NCBI GenBank assembly: GCA_003157895.1
Contig: PMKW01000094.1
Span: forward strand, 767-7,393
Direction: 5' to 3'
DNA length: 6,627 nt
Source: Methanoregula sp.
GTDB lineage: Archaea; Halobacteriota; Methanomicrobia; Methanomicrobiales; Methanospirillaceae
Part shown: positions 1-6,627 of the stretch, in pieces
Position numbering within the stretch: the first letter of the stretch is position 1
Layout of the letters: each line of letters begins with the position of its first letter
Translations under genes and position numbers: made by a program
Notes under the pieces: generated by a model
What the model was told of the DNA's origin: nothing
Seen by the model: only the letters and a program-made list of their open reading frames with translations
Databases searched by the model: none

Positions 1-1969
<1,969 letters not shown>

Positions 1970-2027
1970 CGAAAACGGTTATTATGTCTTACAGCTTTGT
2001 TATAAGGGCAGACAGGAGTGTTTCATA

Positions 2028-2174
2028 ATGGCAAAGTTCCCAGAAGCCGAAGCACGGCTACTCAACGTCAAAATATGCATGCACTGTAACGCACGCAATG
2101 CAATTCGCGCAACCACCTGCCGCAAGTGCGGCTACCAGAACCTGCGCCCCAAGAACAAGGAAAGAAAAGCGTAA
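2028..2174 (+). CDS. Large-subunit ribosomal protein L40e
   Basis: A 48-residue zinc-ribbon ribosomal protein, basic, with the archaeal L40e signature: start [12 protein letters not shown], then CMHC (Cys17, Cys20) and CRKC (Cys31, Cys34), followed by [13 protein letters not shown]. In eukaryotes the same domain is made as a ubiquitin fusion; here it stands alone, as is usual in archaea. The ATG at 2028 is chosen over upstream in-frame codons because AGGAGTG (2014-2020) sits 7 bases before it and relatives start at this point. It lies 58 bases after the diphosphatase stop. It may be cotranscribed with that gene or have its own promoter, since AT-rich GTTATTATG lies around 1978-1986. A T-rich tract follows the stop. 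Confidence 0.95.
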   Translation: MAKFPEAEARLLNVKICMHCNARNAIRATTCRKCGYQNLRPKNKERKA

Positions 2175-2192
2175 TCTTTCAGTTCTATATCG

Positions 2193-2211
2193 TTCTTTTT
2201 CCTATTTTGTT
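2193..2211 (+). terminator. T-rich terminator after L40e
   Basis: An uninterrupted pyrimidine/T-rich run (TTCTTTTTCC, then TATTTTGTT) begins 19 bases after the L40e stop, with no stem before it. Archaeal RNA polymerase ends transcription on such oligo-T tracts. The position fits the end of the Kae1-Bud32, diphosphatase, L40e unit, facing a convergent gene. Confidence 0.55.
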
Positions 2212-2279
2212 ATCTGATATCTGAATTGACCTGATCTGGTTTTTAGTCAAAAATCCGCGTACGGGTAATTAACCAGTAC

Positions 2280-2930
2280 TCATGCCGCGTAATACGTCAC
2301 GCGCTTGCCTTTCTTGGCATATTCGCCGGCAAACGTTTCGATGTTGCGTTTGTACCCGAGGCGATCAACAAAACCCATTTCGCGAAGCTTCTCACGGACC
2401 CGCATCACATCGGTTTCATCAGCCCAGTCTTTTGTATATACGTAGATGACCTTGCGGTTGTCGCGGGAATCGGGATTGGGTTTGGCTGTGCTGACCTTTG
2501 CCGATATTCCCAGTTCTCTGGTAACCGTCGCATCCCGCACTTTCTTCCAAGAGGCATCAACCTGATCCGGCTCTTGGAAGATAAGCCATTTGCCGGCATT
2601 TTCGTCTTCGATCGCTTCCGATGCACTGCCCGGGGCATCCAGCACAATCCAGTACATCTGGGTTGTTTTAGTAGGGAGAACTCCTTCACCGTTACAAAGC
2701 ATGGCGTATATTGTTTCAGGATTGGAAAATCGCAAAAGCATGGCTTCAGCGAGCTGAGGATATTCATCCTTGAATTTTTCAAAAATTGCAATAAGATCTG
2801 CCCTGAAGTCAACACCACCTTCAACCAGCGCGTAGAGATACCTGTCTTGGGAACGAAAGCCCCGGTTCAGGAGGTGCTCGAAGATGCCATATGCCACATC
2901 TGCCAGCGCTTCGGGATCGACTTCAGCCAT
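2280..2930 (-). CDS. Hypothetical protein, C-terminal half BLES03/DUF1917-like (tentative)
   Basis: A 216-residue soluble protein with no signal peptide or membrane segment. Residues 1-90 are predicted-helical and acidic. Residues 91-216 look like one alpha/beta domain: MYWIVLDAP, NAGKWLIF (111-118), a conserved-looking Trp128, LGISAKVST (140-148), VIYVYTKDW (161-169), a helix containing VMRVREKLREMGF, and YKRNIETF (193-200). From memory this matches the BLES03/DUF1917 family, which has an eIF4E-like fold and is sometimes labelled a putative phosphothreonine lyase domain in archaeal genomes. I could not verify this, and no catalytic role can be read from the sequence. The ATG (complement of 2928-2930) has no ribosome binding site, but a TATA-like T-run lies about 26 bases upstream, which fits a leaderless mRNA. 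The gene is convergent with L40e and divergent from the HtpX gene. That it is a real gene is likely; the family call is weaker. Confidence 0.8.
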   Translation of the reverse strand: MAEVDPEALADVAYGIFEHLLNRGFRSQDRYLYALVEGGVDFRADLIAIFEKFKDEYPQLAEAMLLRFSNPETIYAMLCNGEGVLPTKTTQMYWIVLDAPGSASEAIEDENAGKWLIFQEPDQVDASWKKVRDATVTRELGISAKVSTAKPNPDSRDNRKVIYVYTKDWADETDVMRVREKLREMGFVDRLGYKRNIETFAGEYAKKGKRVTYYAA

Positions 2931-2950
2931 GAGTACCAGTCAGGTGTTGA

Positions 2951-2961
2951 CAAAAAAATAG
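2951..2961 (-). promoter_or_regulatory. TATA-like element of the minus-strand BLES03-like gene
   Basis: Read on the minus strand this is CTATTTTTTTG, centred about 26 bases before the ATG at 2930. That is the archaeal TATA-to-start distance, so transcription would begin at or next to the start codon. The lack of any Shine-Dalgarno sequence agrees with a leaderless transcript. Placement is inferred from spacing and base content only. Confidence 0.35.
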
Positions 2962-3084
2962 TTTTGGTATTGTATTTTGGTAATGTTCTTTGTTTTGGGA
3001 TTAAGGGGGAAAAATATTAGCACAAAAAATCCATTCCTAATCGTCAATCGGAAGATAAAGCGCGCCGATATTTGTAATTGGCGA

Positions 3085-3096
3085 ATGATTTAAGAG
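3085..3096 (+). promoter_or_regulatory. Possible TATA element of the htpX-type gene
   Basis: The AT-rich ATGATTTAAGAG lies about 30 bases before the ATG at 3122, a suitable distance for a transcript with a very short leader. No Shine-Dalgarno sequence is present between it and the start. The match to a canonical TTTATATA box is weak. Confidence 0.3.
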
Positions 3097-3121
3097 CGTA
3101 TGCAGCGAACATGTACCAATT

Positions 3122-4009
3122 ATGGAATGGAAACGTGACTGGGGACTTACTACACGGGTCTGGCTGACAGGGCTGCTATTATTACTGCTCTACCTTGTGT
3201 TCATGACTATACTATTTGTCTTATTCCCAAGTGCCAGTATCTGGTTATTTGTCATCCTGGCAGTTGGTATGGGACTTGTCCAGTACTTCTTCTCGGATAA
3301 GATGGTACTCTGGTCAACTGGTGCACGGGTGATTGAGGAAGACGAATATCCGGAACTTCATCTGATAGTAGAGAAACTCAGCAAAGAGGCAGGTCTTCCC
3401 CTGCCAAAGATCGCCATTATGCAGAGTCCCGTTCCAAACGCGTTTGCAACCGGCAGGAACCCAAAGCATGCGGTAGTTGCCTGCACGGATTCCATTATGC
3501 GTCTCCTGACCCGCGAAGAACTCGAAGCAGTTCTTGCCCATGAACTGTCACACGTTAAAAACCGCGATATTTTGACAATGACGATGGCAAGCTTCATCGC
3601 TATGATTGCATCGATGATTATGCAGAGCTATTTCTTTTCTGCACTGTTCGGCGGGCGCAACAGGGAGGGAGGCAGCTGGATCATTGTCTGGATCGTGTCG
3701 ATTATCGTATATGCCATCAGCACGTTGTTAATCCTCGCACTTTCACGGTACCGTGAATTTGCTGCAGACCGTGGCAGCGCATTGATCACAAGAAACCCAC
3801 GGGCGCTTATTTCTGCGCTTAACAAGATTAGCGGTCGGATGGATATAGTGCCTATCGAGGCAAAAGCAAAAGTGGAGGGGGCAAATGCTTTTTTTATCAT
3901 TCCTGCACTCTCCGGGAATACAATCATGGAACTCTTCTCGACCCATCCAACTCTTGAAAAGAGGATCGTAAATCTCGAGAAAGTCGAGGCCGAACTAAGA
4001 GGATATTAA
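3122..4009 (+). CDS. htpX: HtpX-type membrane zinc metalloprotease (family M48)
   Basis: A 295-residue integral membrane protease. Relatives (HtpX in bacteria, Ste24 more distantly) cut misfolded membrane proteins, with the active site on the cytoplasmic side. Two hydrophobic segments lie at about 14-36 and 39-57. The catalytic HELSH follows at 140-144 in the form AVLAHELSHVKNRD, then two more membrane segments at about 152-176 and 186-207. The third zinc ligand is Glu212 in SRYREFAADRGSA. The family ending STHPTLEKRI is at 273-282. Length and motif spacing are normal and all zinc ligands are present. The ATG at 3122 gives the expected short cytoplasmic N-terminus; the ATG at 3111 is in another frame. 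It stands alone with its own control region, and a T6 run follows 27 bases after the stop. Its natural substrates cannot be told from the sequence. Confidence 0.95.
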   Translation: MEWKRDWGLTTRVWLTGLLLLLLYLVFMTILFVLFPSASIWLFVILAVGMGLVQYFFSDKMVLWSTGARVIEEDEYPELHLIVEKLSKEAGLPLPKIAIMQSPVPNAFATGRNPKHAVVACTDSIMRLLTREELEAVLAHELSHVKNRDILTMTMASFIAMIASMIMQSYFFSALFGGRNREGGSWIIVWIVSIIVYAISTLLILALSRYREFAADRGSALITRNPRALISALNKISGRMDIVPIEAKAKVEGANAFFIIPALSGNTIMELFSTHPTLEKRIVNLEKVEAELRGY

Positions 4010-4035
4010 TCTTTTCTCCGGCGACATAATTGCAC

Positions 4036-4041
4036 TTTTTT
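4036..4041 (+). terminator. Oligo-T terminator after the htpX-type gene
   Basis: Six T residues begin 27 bases after the HtpX stop codon, in an otherwise gene-free 196-base gap. This is consistent with an archaeal oligo-T termination site. No stem-loop precedes it. Confidence 0.4.
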
Positions 4042-4165
4042 CATGGAAATTCCGGTAAAAGTTCCTATCGTAAATCTCTTTAATGCTTCTCCAGATTCCT
4101 TGCTGGTAATCAGTCTCTGATCCATAAGGACTGGACTGTTTTATTCGCCCATAGTATACCAACCG

Positions 4166-4177
4166 TTTATATTATAT
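4166..4177 (+). promoter_or_regulatory. TATA box of the receiver-PAS-TPR gene
   Basis: TTTATATTATAT is a close match to the archaeal TATA element. Its centre lies about 35 bases before the ATG at 4206, so transcription should begin around 4196-4200 and leave a leader of only about 10 bases. There is no spaced Shine-Dalgarno sequence (AAGGGA abuts the ATG), which fits the short leader. Confidence 0.6.
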
Positions 4178-4205
4178 CTCCCAACACTCAGTCAGATATA
4201 AGGGA

Positions 4206-5606
4206 ATGAACACTCAATCAGCCTCCGTGCTTTATATTGATGATGATGTAGCCCTATTGGAAATGATCAAGCTGATGTCAGAGCAGTCGCGGGAGATGAC
4301 CATTCAGACAGCACAATCCGCAAAAGAAGCACTCGGAATTCTTGTCCGGAACAATTTCGATGCGATAATCGTCGATTACGATATGCCGGAGATCAGCGGG
4401 ATTGAATTTTTGAAGATTTTCAGGAAGCAAGGGGACACAACGCCAATTATCATGTTCACCGGTGTTGGTGGAGAATACGTCGCAATAGAAGCATTAAACA
4501 ACGGTGCTAATTTCTTTTTGAAAAAAGGGGAGGACCCGCACCACCAGTTCCGTGAACTGGTTGTCATGGTCAAAAAAGCAATGGAGCGCAGTTCTCTGGG
4601 AAGGGCCCTTGGCACAACGCAGAGGATCATAGCAGATATGATCAATTTTTCTTCCGATCCGAGTTTTGCCATTGACTGTGATGGTAAGGTAGTCGCATGG
4701 AATAATTCCATTGAGCAGTTGACAGATGTGCCCGCAAATGCAATTATGGGAAAAGGCGACAATATTTATTCTGAACCTTTTTTTGGAACACGGAAAAAGA
4801 TGCTGGTAAACCTTGTTTTTGAATCAGACGAGGAGATCCAACGCCAGAAATATATGCTGATAAGCAGAATCCCGAAAGGTCCGGTTATTGCGGTTACTCG
4901 CGGATTAAAAAAGGAAGGCGGGGAATGGACGCTCTGGATGAAAGCCATGCCGGTGTATGACAGCCAGGGCCAGTTTATTGCATCAATAGGGACAATCCGC
5001 GATGTAACGACAACATTCAGCGATGTTGTGATCAGCAATTCGAAACTGAATGAGGCTGACCAACTGGCAGATGTCGCATCGGTGGATACCCCAAAGTCGA
5101 AAGCGGGCTTTTTCAACAAGATCCTCGGGAAATCATCCTTGCATTACAAGGAGGGAATTATCCTGTATATGAAGGAAAAAAAGTATATCGAGGCAATAGC
5201 GGCATTCGATAAGGCACTTGAGGGAGACAACAAACTTGCCCATGTCTGGAATGACCGCGGCACGTGTTTCCGGGAAATCGGTGACCACACAAGTGCCCTC
5301 AAATCCCTGTTCCGAGCCGTTGAACTATCACCGGATAATCCCGAATATCTTTTCAACCTAGGTGAAACCCTTGAAATGATCGGTGTAATGAACATGAGTA
5401 ACAAATATCTCGATTCCGCCATCCAGACCTTCAAGATAGTGGTGAACCAGATGCCTAACAATGCAAGTGCCTGGAACCACTTGGGAATCTGCTTCAAGGA
5501 GATGGGAAAAACGCAGGAGTCCAAGTTCTACTTTGATCGCGCCCGGGATATTATCCTTTGGAAAAAAGATACTCCCATCAAGCGCAAGCGTGATGAATAT
5601 TTGTAA
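4206..5606 (+). CDS. Receiver-PAS-TPR response-regulator protein
   Basis: A 466-residue cytoplasmic signalling protein. Residues 7-125 are a CheY-like receiver: acidic pocket Asp12-Asp14, phospho-acceptor Asp57 in IIVDYDMPEISG, the switch Thr85 in IIMFTG, and Lys107 in FFLKKG, so phosphotransfer chemistry should be intact. Residues about 140-270 are a PAS domain (SFAIDCDGKVVAWNNSIEQL) with a PAC-type end, GTIRDVT. A linker (about 275-311) leads to four TPR-like repeats at about 312-345, 346-379, 380-420 (about 7 residues longer than usual) and 421-454. The basic tail KRKRDEYL ends the protein. There is no histidine-kinase, GGDEF or DNA-binding domain, so output is probably by protein contact through the TPRs, with the PAS domain as a second sensor. 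No partner kinase gene is present in the window. A good TATA box precedes it. Domain calls are firm; the pathway is unknown. Confidence 0.92.
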   Translation: MNTQSASVLYIDDDVALLEMIKLMSEQSREMTIQTAQSAKEALGILVRNNFDAIIVDYDMPEISGIEFLKIFRKQGDTTPIIMFTGVGGEYVAIEALNNGANFFLKKGEDPHHQFRELVVMVKKAMERSSLGRALGTTQRIIADMINFSSDPSFAIDCDGKVVAWNNSIEQLTDVPANAIMGKGDNIYSEPFFGTRKKMLVNLVFESDEEIQRQKYMLISRIPKGPVIAVTRGLKKEGGEWTLWMKAMPVYDSQGQFIASIGTIRDVTTTFSDVVISNSKLNEADQLADVASVDTPKSKAGFFNKILGKSSLHYKEGIILYMKEKKYIEAIAAFDKALEGDNKLAHVWNDRGTCFREIGDHTSALKSLFRAVELSPDNPEYLFNLGETLEMIGVMNMSNKYLDSAIQTFKIVVNQMPNNASAWNHLGICFKEMGKTQESKFYFDRARDIILWKKDTPIKRKRDEYL

Positions 5607-5774
5607 CGGATAGACGACTATTACAGATGTGCGCTCTTCCTTGTTTCTCTGGCAATGCCTGCCGGTATTTTCATTACACACCATGCAGCGATTCTTGGCG
5701 GGACATCGTTCATGCCGGGAGAGAAATACGCCCAACAACCCGAAATACATGAAACCAACAAAGGTAACAATTAA
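5607..5774 (+). pseudogene. In-frame coding-like stretch after the receiver-PAS-TPR stop
   Basis: Directly after the TAA at 5604-5606 the same frame stays open for 55 codons until TAA at 5772-5774. It does not look random: it begins RIDDYYRCALFLVSLAMPAG, carries a hydrophobic segment at about residues 9-32, then a polar tail with MPGEKYAQQPEIHE. The only in-frame ATGs are at codons 17 and 36, neither with a ribosome binding site, so it is unlikely to be an independent gene that starts there. It may be the decayed 3' end of a lost membrane-protein gene, or a readthrough extension, or chance. The minus strand is also open here, which weakens the case. I do not recognise the family. Confidence 0.3.
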
Positions 5775-5777
5775 TAC
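5766..5777 (+). promoter_or_regulatory. Possible TATA element of the tRNA-Gly/tRNA-Val unit
   Basis: AACAATTAATAC lies about 30-41 bases before the first base of tRNA-Gly, roughly where an archaeal tRNA promoter should be, and is the most AT-rich spot upstream. The C-rich stretch after it (CTCCCCCCTCCC) would fall between the TATA element and the transcription start. This is a spacing argument only. Confidence 0.35.
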
Positions 5778-5806
5778 TCCCCCCTCCCAAAATTGTAGAG
5801 CACAGT

Positions 5807-5877
5807 GCATCGATGGTCTAGAGGAATGACTTAGGCCTTCCAAGCCTATAGCCCGGGTTCGATTCCCGGTCGATGCA
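5807..5877 (+). tRNA. tRNA-Gly (anticodon TCC)
   Basis: The 71-base cloverleaf is complete. Acceptor stem GCATCGA pairs perfectly with TCGATGC; the discriminator base is A5877. The D arm starts GTCT and closes with GAC. Anticodon stem TAGGC/GCCTA encloses the loop CTTCCAA, giving anticodon TCC (reads GGA, and GGG by wobble). The T arm is CCGGG-TTCGATT-CCCGG. CCA is not encoded and there is no intron. It is followed after 4 bases by tRNA-Val, so the two are almost certainly one transcript. Confidence 0.96.
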
Positions 5878-5881
5878 TTGA

Positions 5882-5955
5882 GGGCTCGTGGTCTAGTTGG
5901 CTATGACGTCGCCTTCACACGGCGAAGATCTCGAGTTCGAATCTCGACGGGCCCA
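5882..5955 (+). tRNA. tRNA-Val (anticodon CAC)
   Basis: A 74-base cloverleaf. Acceptor stem GGGCTCG pairs with CGGGCCC through one T-G wobble pair; the discriminator is A5955. The D arm is GTCT...TGAC. Anticodon stem TCGCC/GGCGA encloses TTCACAC, giving anticodon CAC, which reads GTG. The T arm is TCGAG-TTCGAAT-CTCGA. No CCA is encoded and no intron is present. It is the second gene of the tandem pair and is followed by a T7 terminator. Confidence 0.96.
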
Positions 5956-5960
5956 TCTTG

Positions 5961-5967
5961 TTTTTTT
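5961..5967 (+). terminator. Oligo-T terminator after tRNA-Val
   Basis: Seven T residues start 6 bases after the discriminator base of tRNA-Val. This is a typical archaeal termination signal for a short tRNA transcript. Confidence 0.65.
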
Positions 5968-6049
5968 AACGTTTTCCTGTTCAGATCCCCTCTTGGATAA
6001 AAAGGCTCCTGATCAATCCGCAGGATCCTGAAATGAATTTCAAGCGCAT

Positions 6050-6070
6050 GGGGGGTACCTCCTACCCCCC
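6050..6070. repeat. Perfect 8-bp inverted repeat (G6TA / TAC6)
   Basis: GGGGGGTA (6050-6057) is exactly complementary to TACCCCCC (6063-6070) across the 5-base loop CCTCC, a stable hairpin on either strand. No T-run follows directly, so it is not an obvious terminator. It lies 95 bases after tRNA-Val. Confidence 0.7.
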
Positions 6071-6090
6071 TGCCAATTAATTTCCAAGTT

Positions 6091-6104
6091 GGGGGTGACC
6101 CCCC
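6091..6104. repeat. Second G-run/C-run hairpin (G5-TGA-C6)
   Basis: GGGGG (6091-6095) and CCCCCC (6099-6104) face each other across TGA, only 20 bases after the first G-run hairpin. Between them lies the AT-rich CCAATTAATTTCCAAGTTGG, itself partly palindromic. On the plus strand TCCCGTTTTGACAA follows, giving a short T4 run that might help termination. Confidence 0.6.
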
Positions 6105-6211
6105 TCCCGTTTTGACAACTGCGAGCCGATGTACCAATTAGCGATATATCTTACATCATCTAAACTTCAAAACACAAGGAACACCCACGCTTCGAATTCC
6201 TGGTAAAACCT

Positions 6212-6304
6212 TTAGATCCGTTTGATCTCATCCGCTGTAAGCATCCCGATCTTTTCATGGTAATGCCGGGCATATTCCTTGGCATCTCCGAAATCCTCCT
6301 TCCA
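6212..6304 (-). pseudogene. Coding-like remnant, C-terminal end only
   Basis: On the minus strand a 30-codon open stretch runs from just after a TAA (complement of 6305-6307) to TAA (complement of 6212-6214). It reads like the natural C-terminus of a soluble helical protein: EDFGDAKEYARHYHEKIG, then LTADEIKRI. There is no usable start codon before the Met near residue 21. The frame upstream of the internal TAA also stays open for about 20 codons, ending in QEHERDLNPL, so a gene broken by a stop codon is possible. I do not recognise the family, and a short non-coding explanation cannot be excluded. Confidence 0.3.
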
Positions 6305-6543
6305 TTAGAGAGGATTCAGGTCCCGCTCGTGTTCCTGTCTGCATGGTTCATCTGTCGCTGTGCGGCAGAACACTGTCCTGTAGTATCACGTTTTGTCCGT
6401 ATGGACAATTCAATGTTGAGATTATGAACCGGGGGGACGAAACCAAAAACGAGAAACTCCCCCGCAGGGAAAATATTGTGCAGTCCCGCCGGCCGGATTG
6501 TTCCGGACGACAGACGGACCGCGTGCAATAGGAAAAAGTGAGA

Positions 6544-6627
6544 TTATGCGTTCTTCATCTTGGCTTTTGCGACGAATCCGTCTTTGCCGATGTAGTACAT
6601 GAAGCCCTTTTCCTTGGCAATCTTCTC
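6544..6627 (-). CDS. Unrecognised small basic protein (3' end of gene only)
   Basis: The last 27 codons plus TAA (complement of 6544-6546) of a minus-strand gene whose start lies beyond the window. The visible peptide is lysine-rich, reads EKIAKEKGFMYYIGKDGFV and ends AKAKMKNA. Codon choice (AAG, GCC, ATC, GGC) suits the neighbouring genes and the residue pattern is protein-like. I cannot assign a family. The short YYIGKDGFV strand-turn-strand pattern suggests a small compact protein, but the total length is unknown. The gene runs toward the structure-rich intergenic region and has no clear terminator within it. Confidence 0.6.
   Translation of the reverse strand, partial: EKIAKEKGFMYYIGKDGFVAKAKMKNA

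Larger units (their letters stand above)
5968..6543. other. Gene-poor, structure-rich intergenic region
   Basis: About 575 bases without an intact gene I can support on either strand. Its first half (about 6020-6160) is crowded with short inverted repeats: a perfect CAGGATCCTG palindrome (6021-6030), a GAAAT/ATTTC pair (6030-6041), two G-run/C-run hairpins (listed separately), and GATGTA/TACATC arms (6128-6133, 6152-6157) around a GATATATC palindrome. The second half holds a coding-like remnant on the minus strand (6212-6304), a G6 run (6431-6436) and a CCGGA/TCCGG stem (6493-6506). No terminal repeats, transposase or integrase fragments were recognised. Confidence 0.5.

Noticed and set aside
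2574..3020. A 148-codon plus-strand frame.
   Set aside because: It is antisense to the BLES03-like gene, whose protein-like composition, TATA-like element and start fit better.
4010..4205. A hidden small gene or riboswitch between the HtpX-type and receiver genes.
   Set aside because: No open frame with a protein-like composition and no strong stem was seen; the gap is explained by an oligo-T terminator and a TATA box.
5358..5843. A 161-codon minus-strand frame with a hydrophobic segment and cysteines.
   Set aside because: It overlaps the whole end of the TPR region of a strong gene on the opposite strand and part of tRNA-Gly. Only its middle part lies in free sequence, and that part mirrors the plus-strand in-frame tail. 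I keep it as a weak alternative only.
5901..6137. A 78-codon minus-strand reading frame.
   Set aside because: It reads antisense through tRNA-Val, giving the EIRTRDLRR-type peptide seen in many spurious tRNA-derived predictions, and then crosses the G/C-run hairpins.
3111..6140. A 12-base repeat, ATGTACCAATTA, at 3111-3122 and 6129-6140.
   Set aside because: One shared 12-mer is expected by chance in a window of this size, and the flanks do not match.
5882..6200. Possible integration site at the tRNA-Val 3' end, suggested by the gene-poor region after it.
   Set aside because: The only later match to the tRNA 3' half is the 7-base TTCGAAT near 6192, far too short for an att repeat, and no integrase is present.
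6424..6531. A 35-codon plus-strand frame starting ATG at 6424.
   Set aside because: The product is highly charged with no family pattern, the start has only a poor TTGAG-like site, and nothing else supports it.

Overview
The window looks like chromosomal DNA of a methanogenic euryarchaeon, most likely of the Methanomicrobiales. The reasons are a fused Kae1-Bud32 (t6A synthase plus kinase) gene, the archaeal/eukaryotic ribosomal protein L40e, tRNA genes with no encoded CCA, AT-rich TATA-like elements placed for leaderless or short-leader transcripts, oligo-T terminators, and a receiver-PAS sensor protein of the style common in Methanoregula-like genomes. The genus is an inference from gene style; no search was run.

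Layout. (1) 1-2174, plus strand: the last 469 codons of Kae1-Bud32, then a Ham1/RdgB-type XTP/dITP diphosphatase whose GTG start overlaps the previous stop by 4 bases, then a 48-residue L40e after 58 bases. This is an information-processing and housekeeping cluster: tRNA modification, nucleotide-pool cleaning and ribosome assembly. (2) 2280-2930, minus strand: a 216-residue protein convergent with L40e, with a C-terminal half that resembles the BLES03/DUF1917 family (tentative). (3) 3122-4009, plus strand: an HtpX-type membrane zinc protease, divergent from gene 2 across a 191-base AT-rich control region. (4) 4206-5606, plus strand: a receiver-PAS-TPR signalling protein with no kinase or DNA-binding domain. 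Its stop codon is followed in the same frame by 55 more protein-like codons. (5) 5807-5955: tandem tRNA-Gly(TCC) and tRNA-Val(CAC) genes 4 bases apart, followed by a T7 terminator. (6) 5956-6543: about 590 bases with no convincing intact gene. It holds strong G/C-run hairpins and a short coding-like remnant on the minus strand. (7) 6544-6627, minus strand: the C-terminal 27 residues of an unrecognised, probably small, basic protein.

Most of the window is ordinary housekeeping. The parts that deserve a second look are the receiver-PAS-TPR protein with its in-frame tail, the BLES03-like protein, and the structured, gene-poor stretch after the tRNAs. I see no CRISPR array, insertion sequence, phage genes or obvious defence system.
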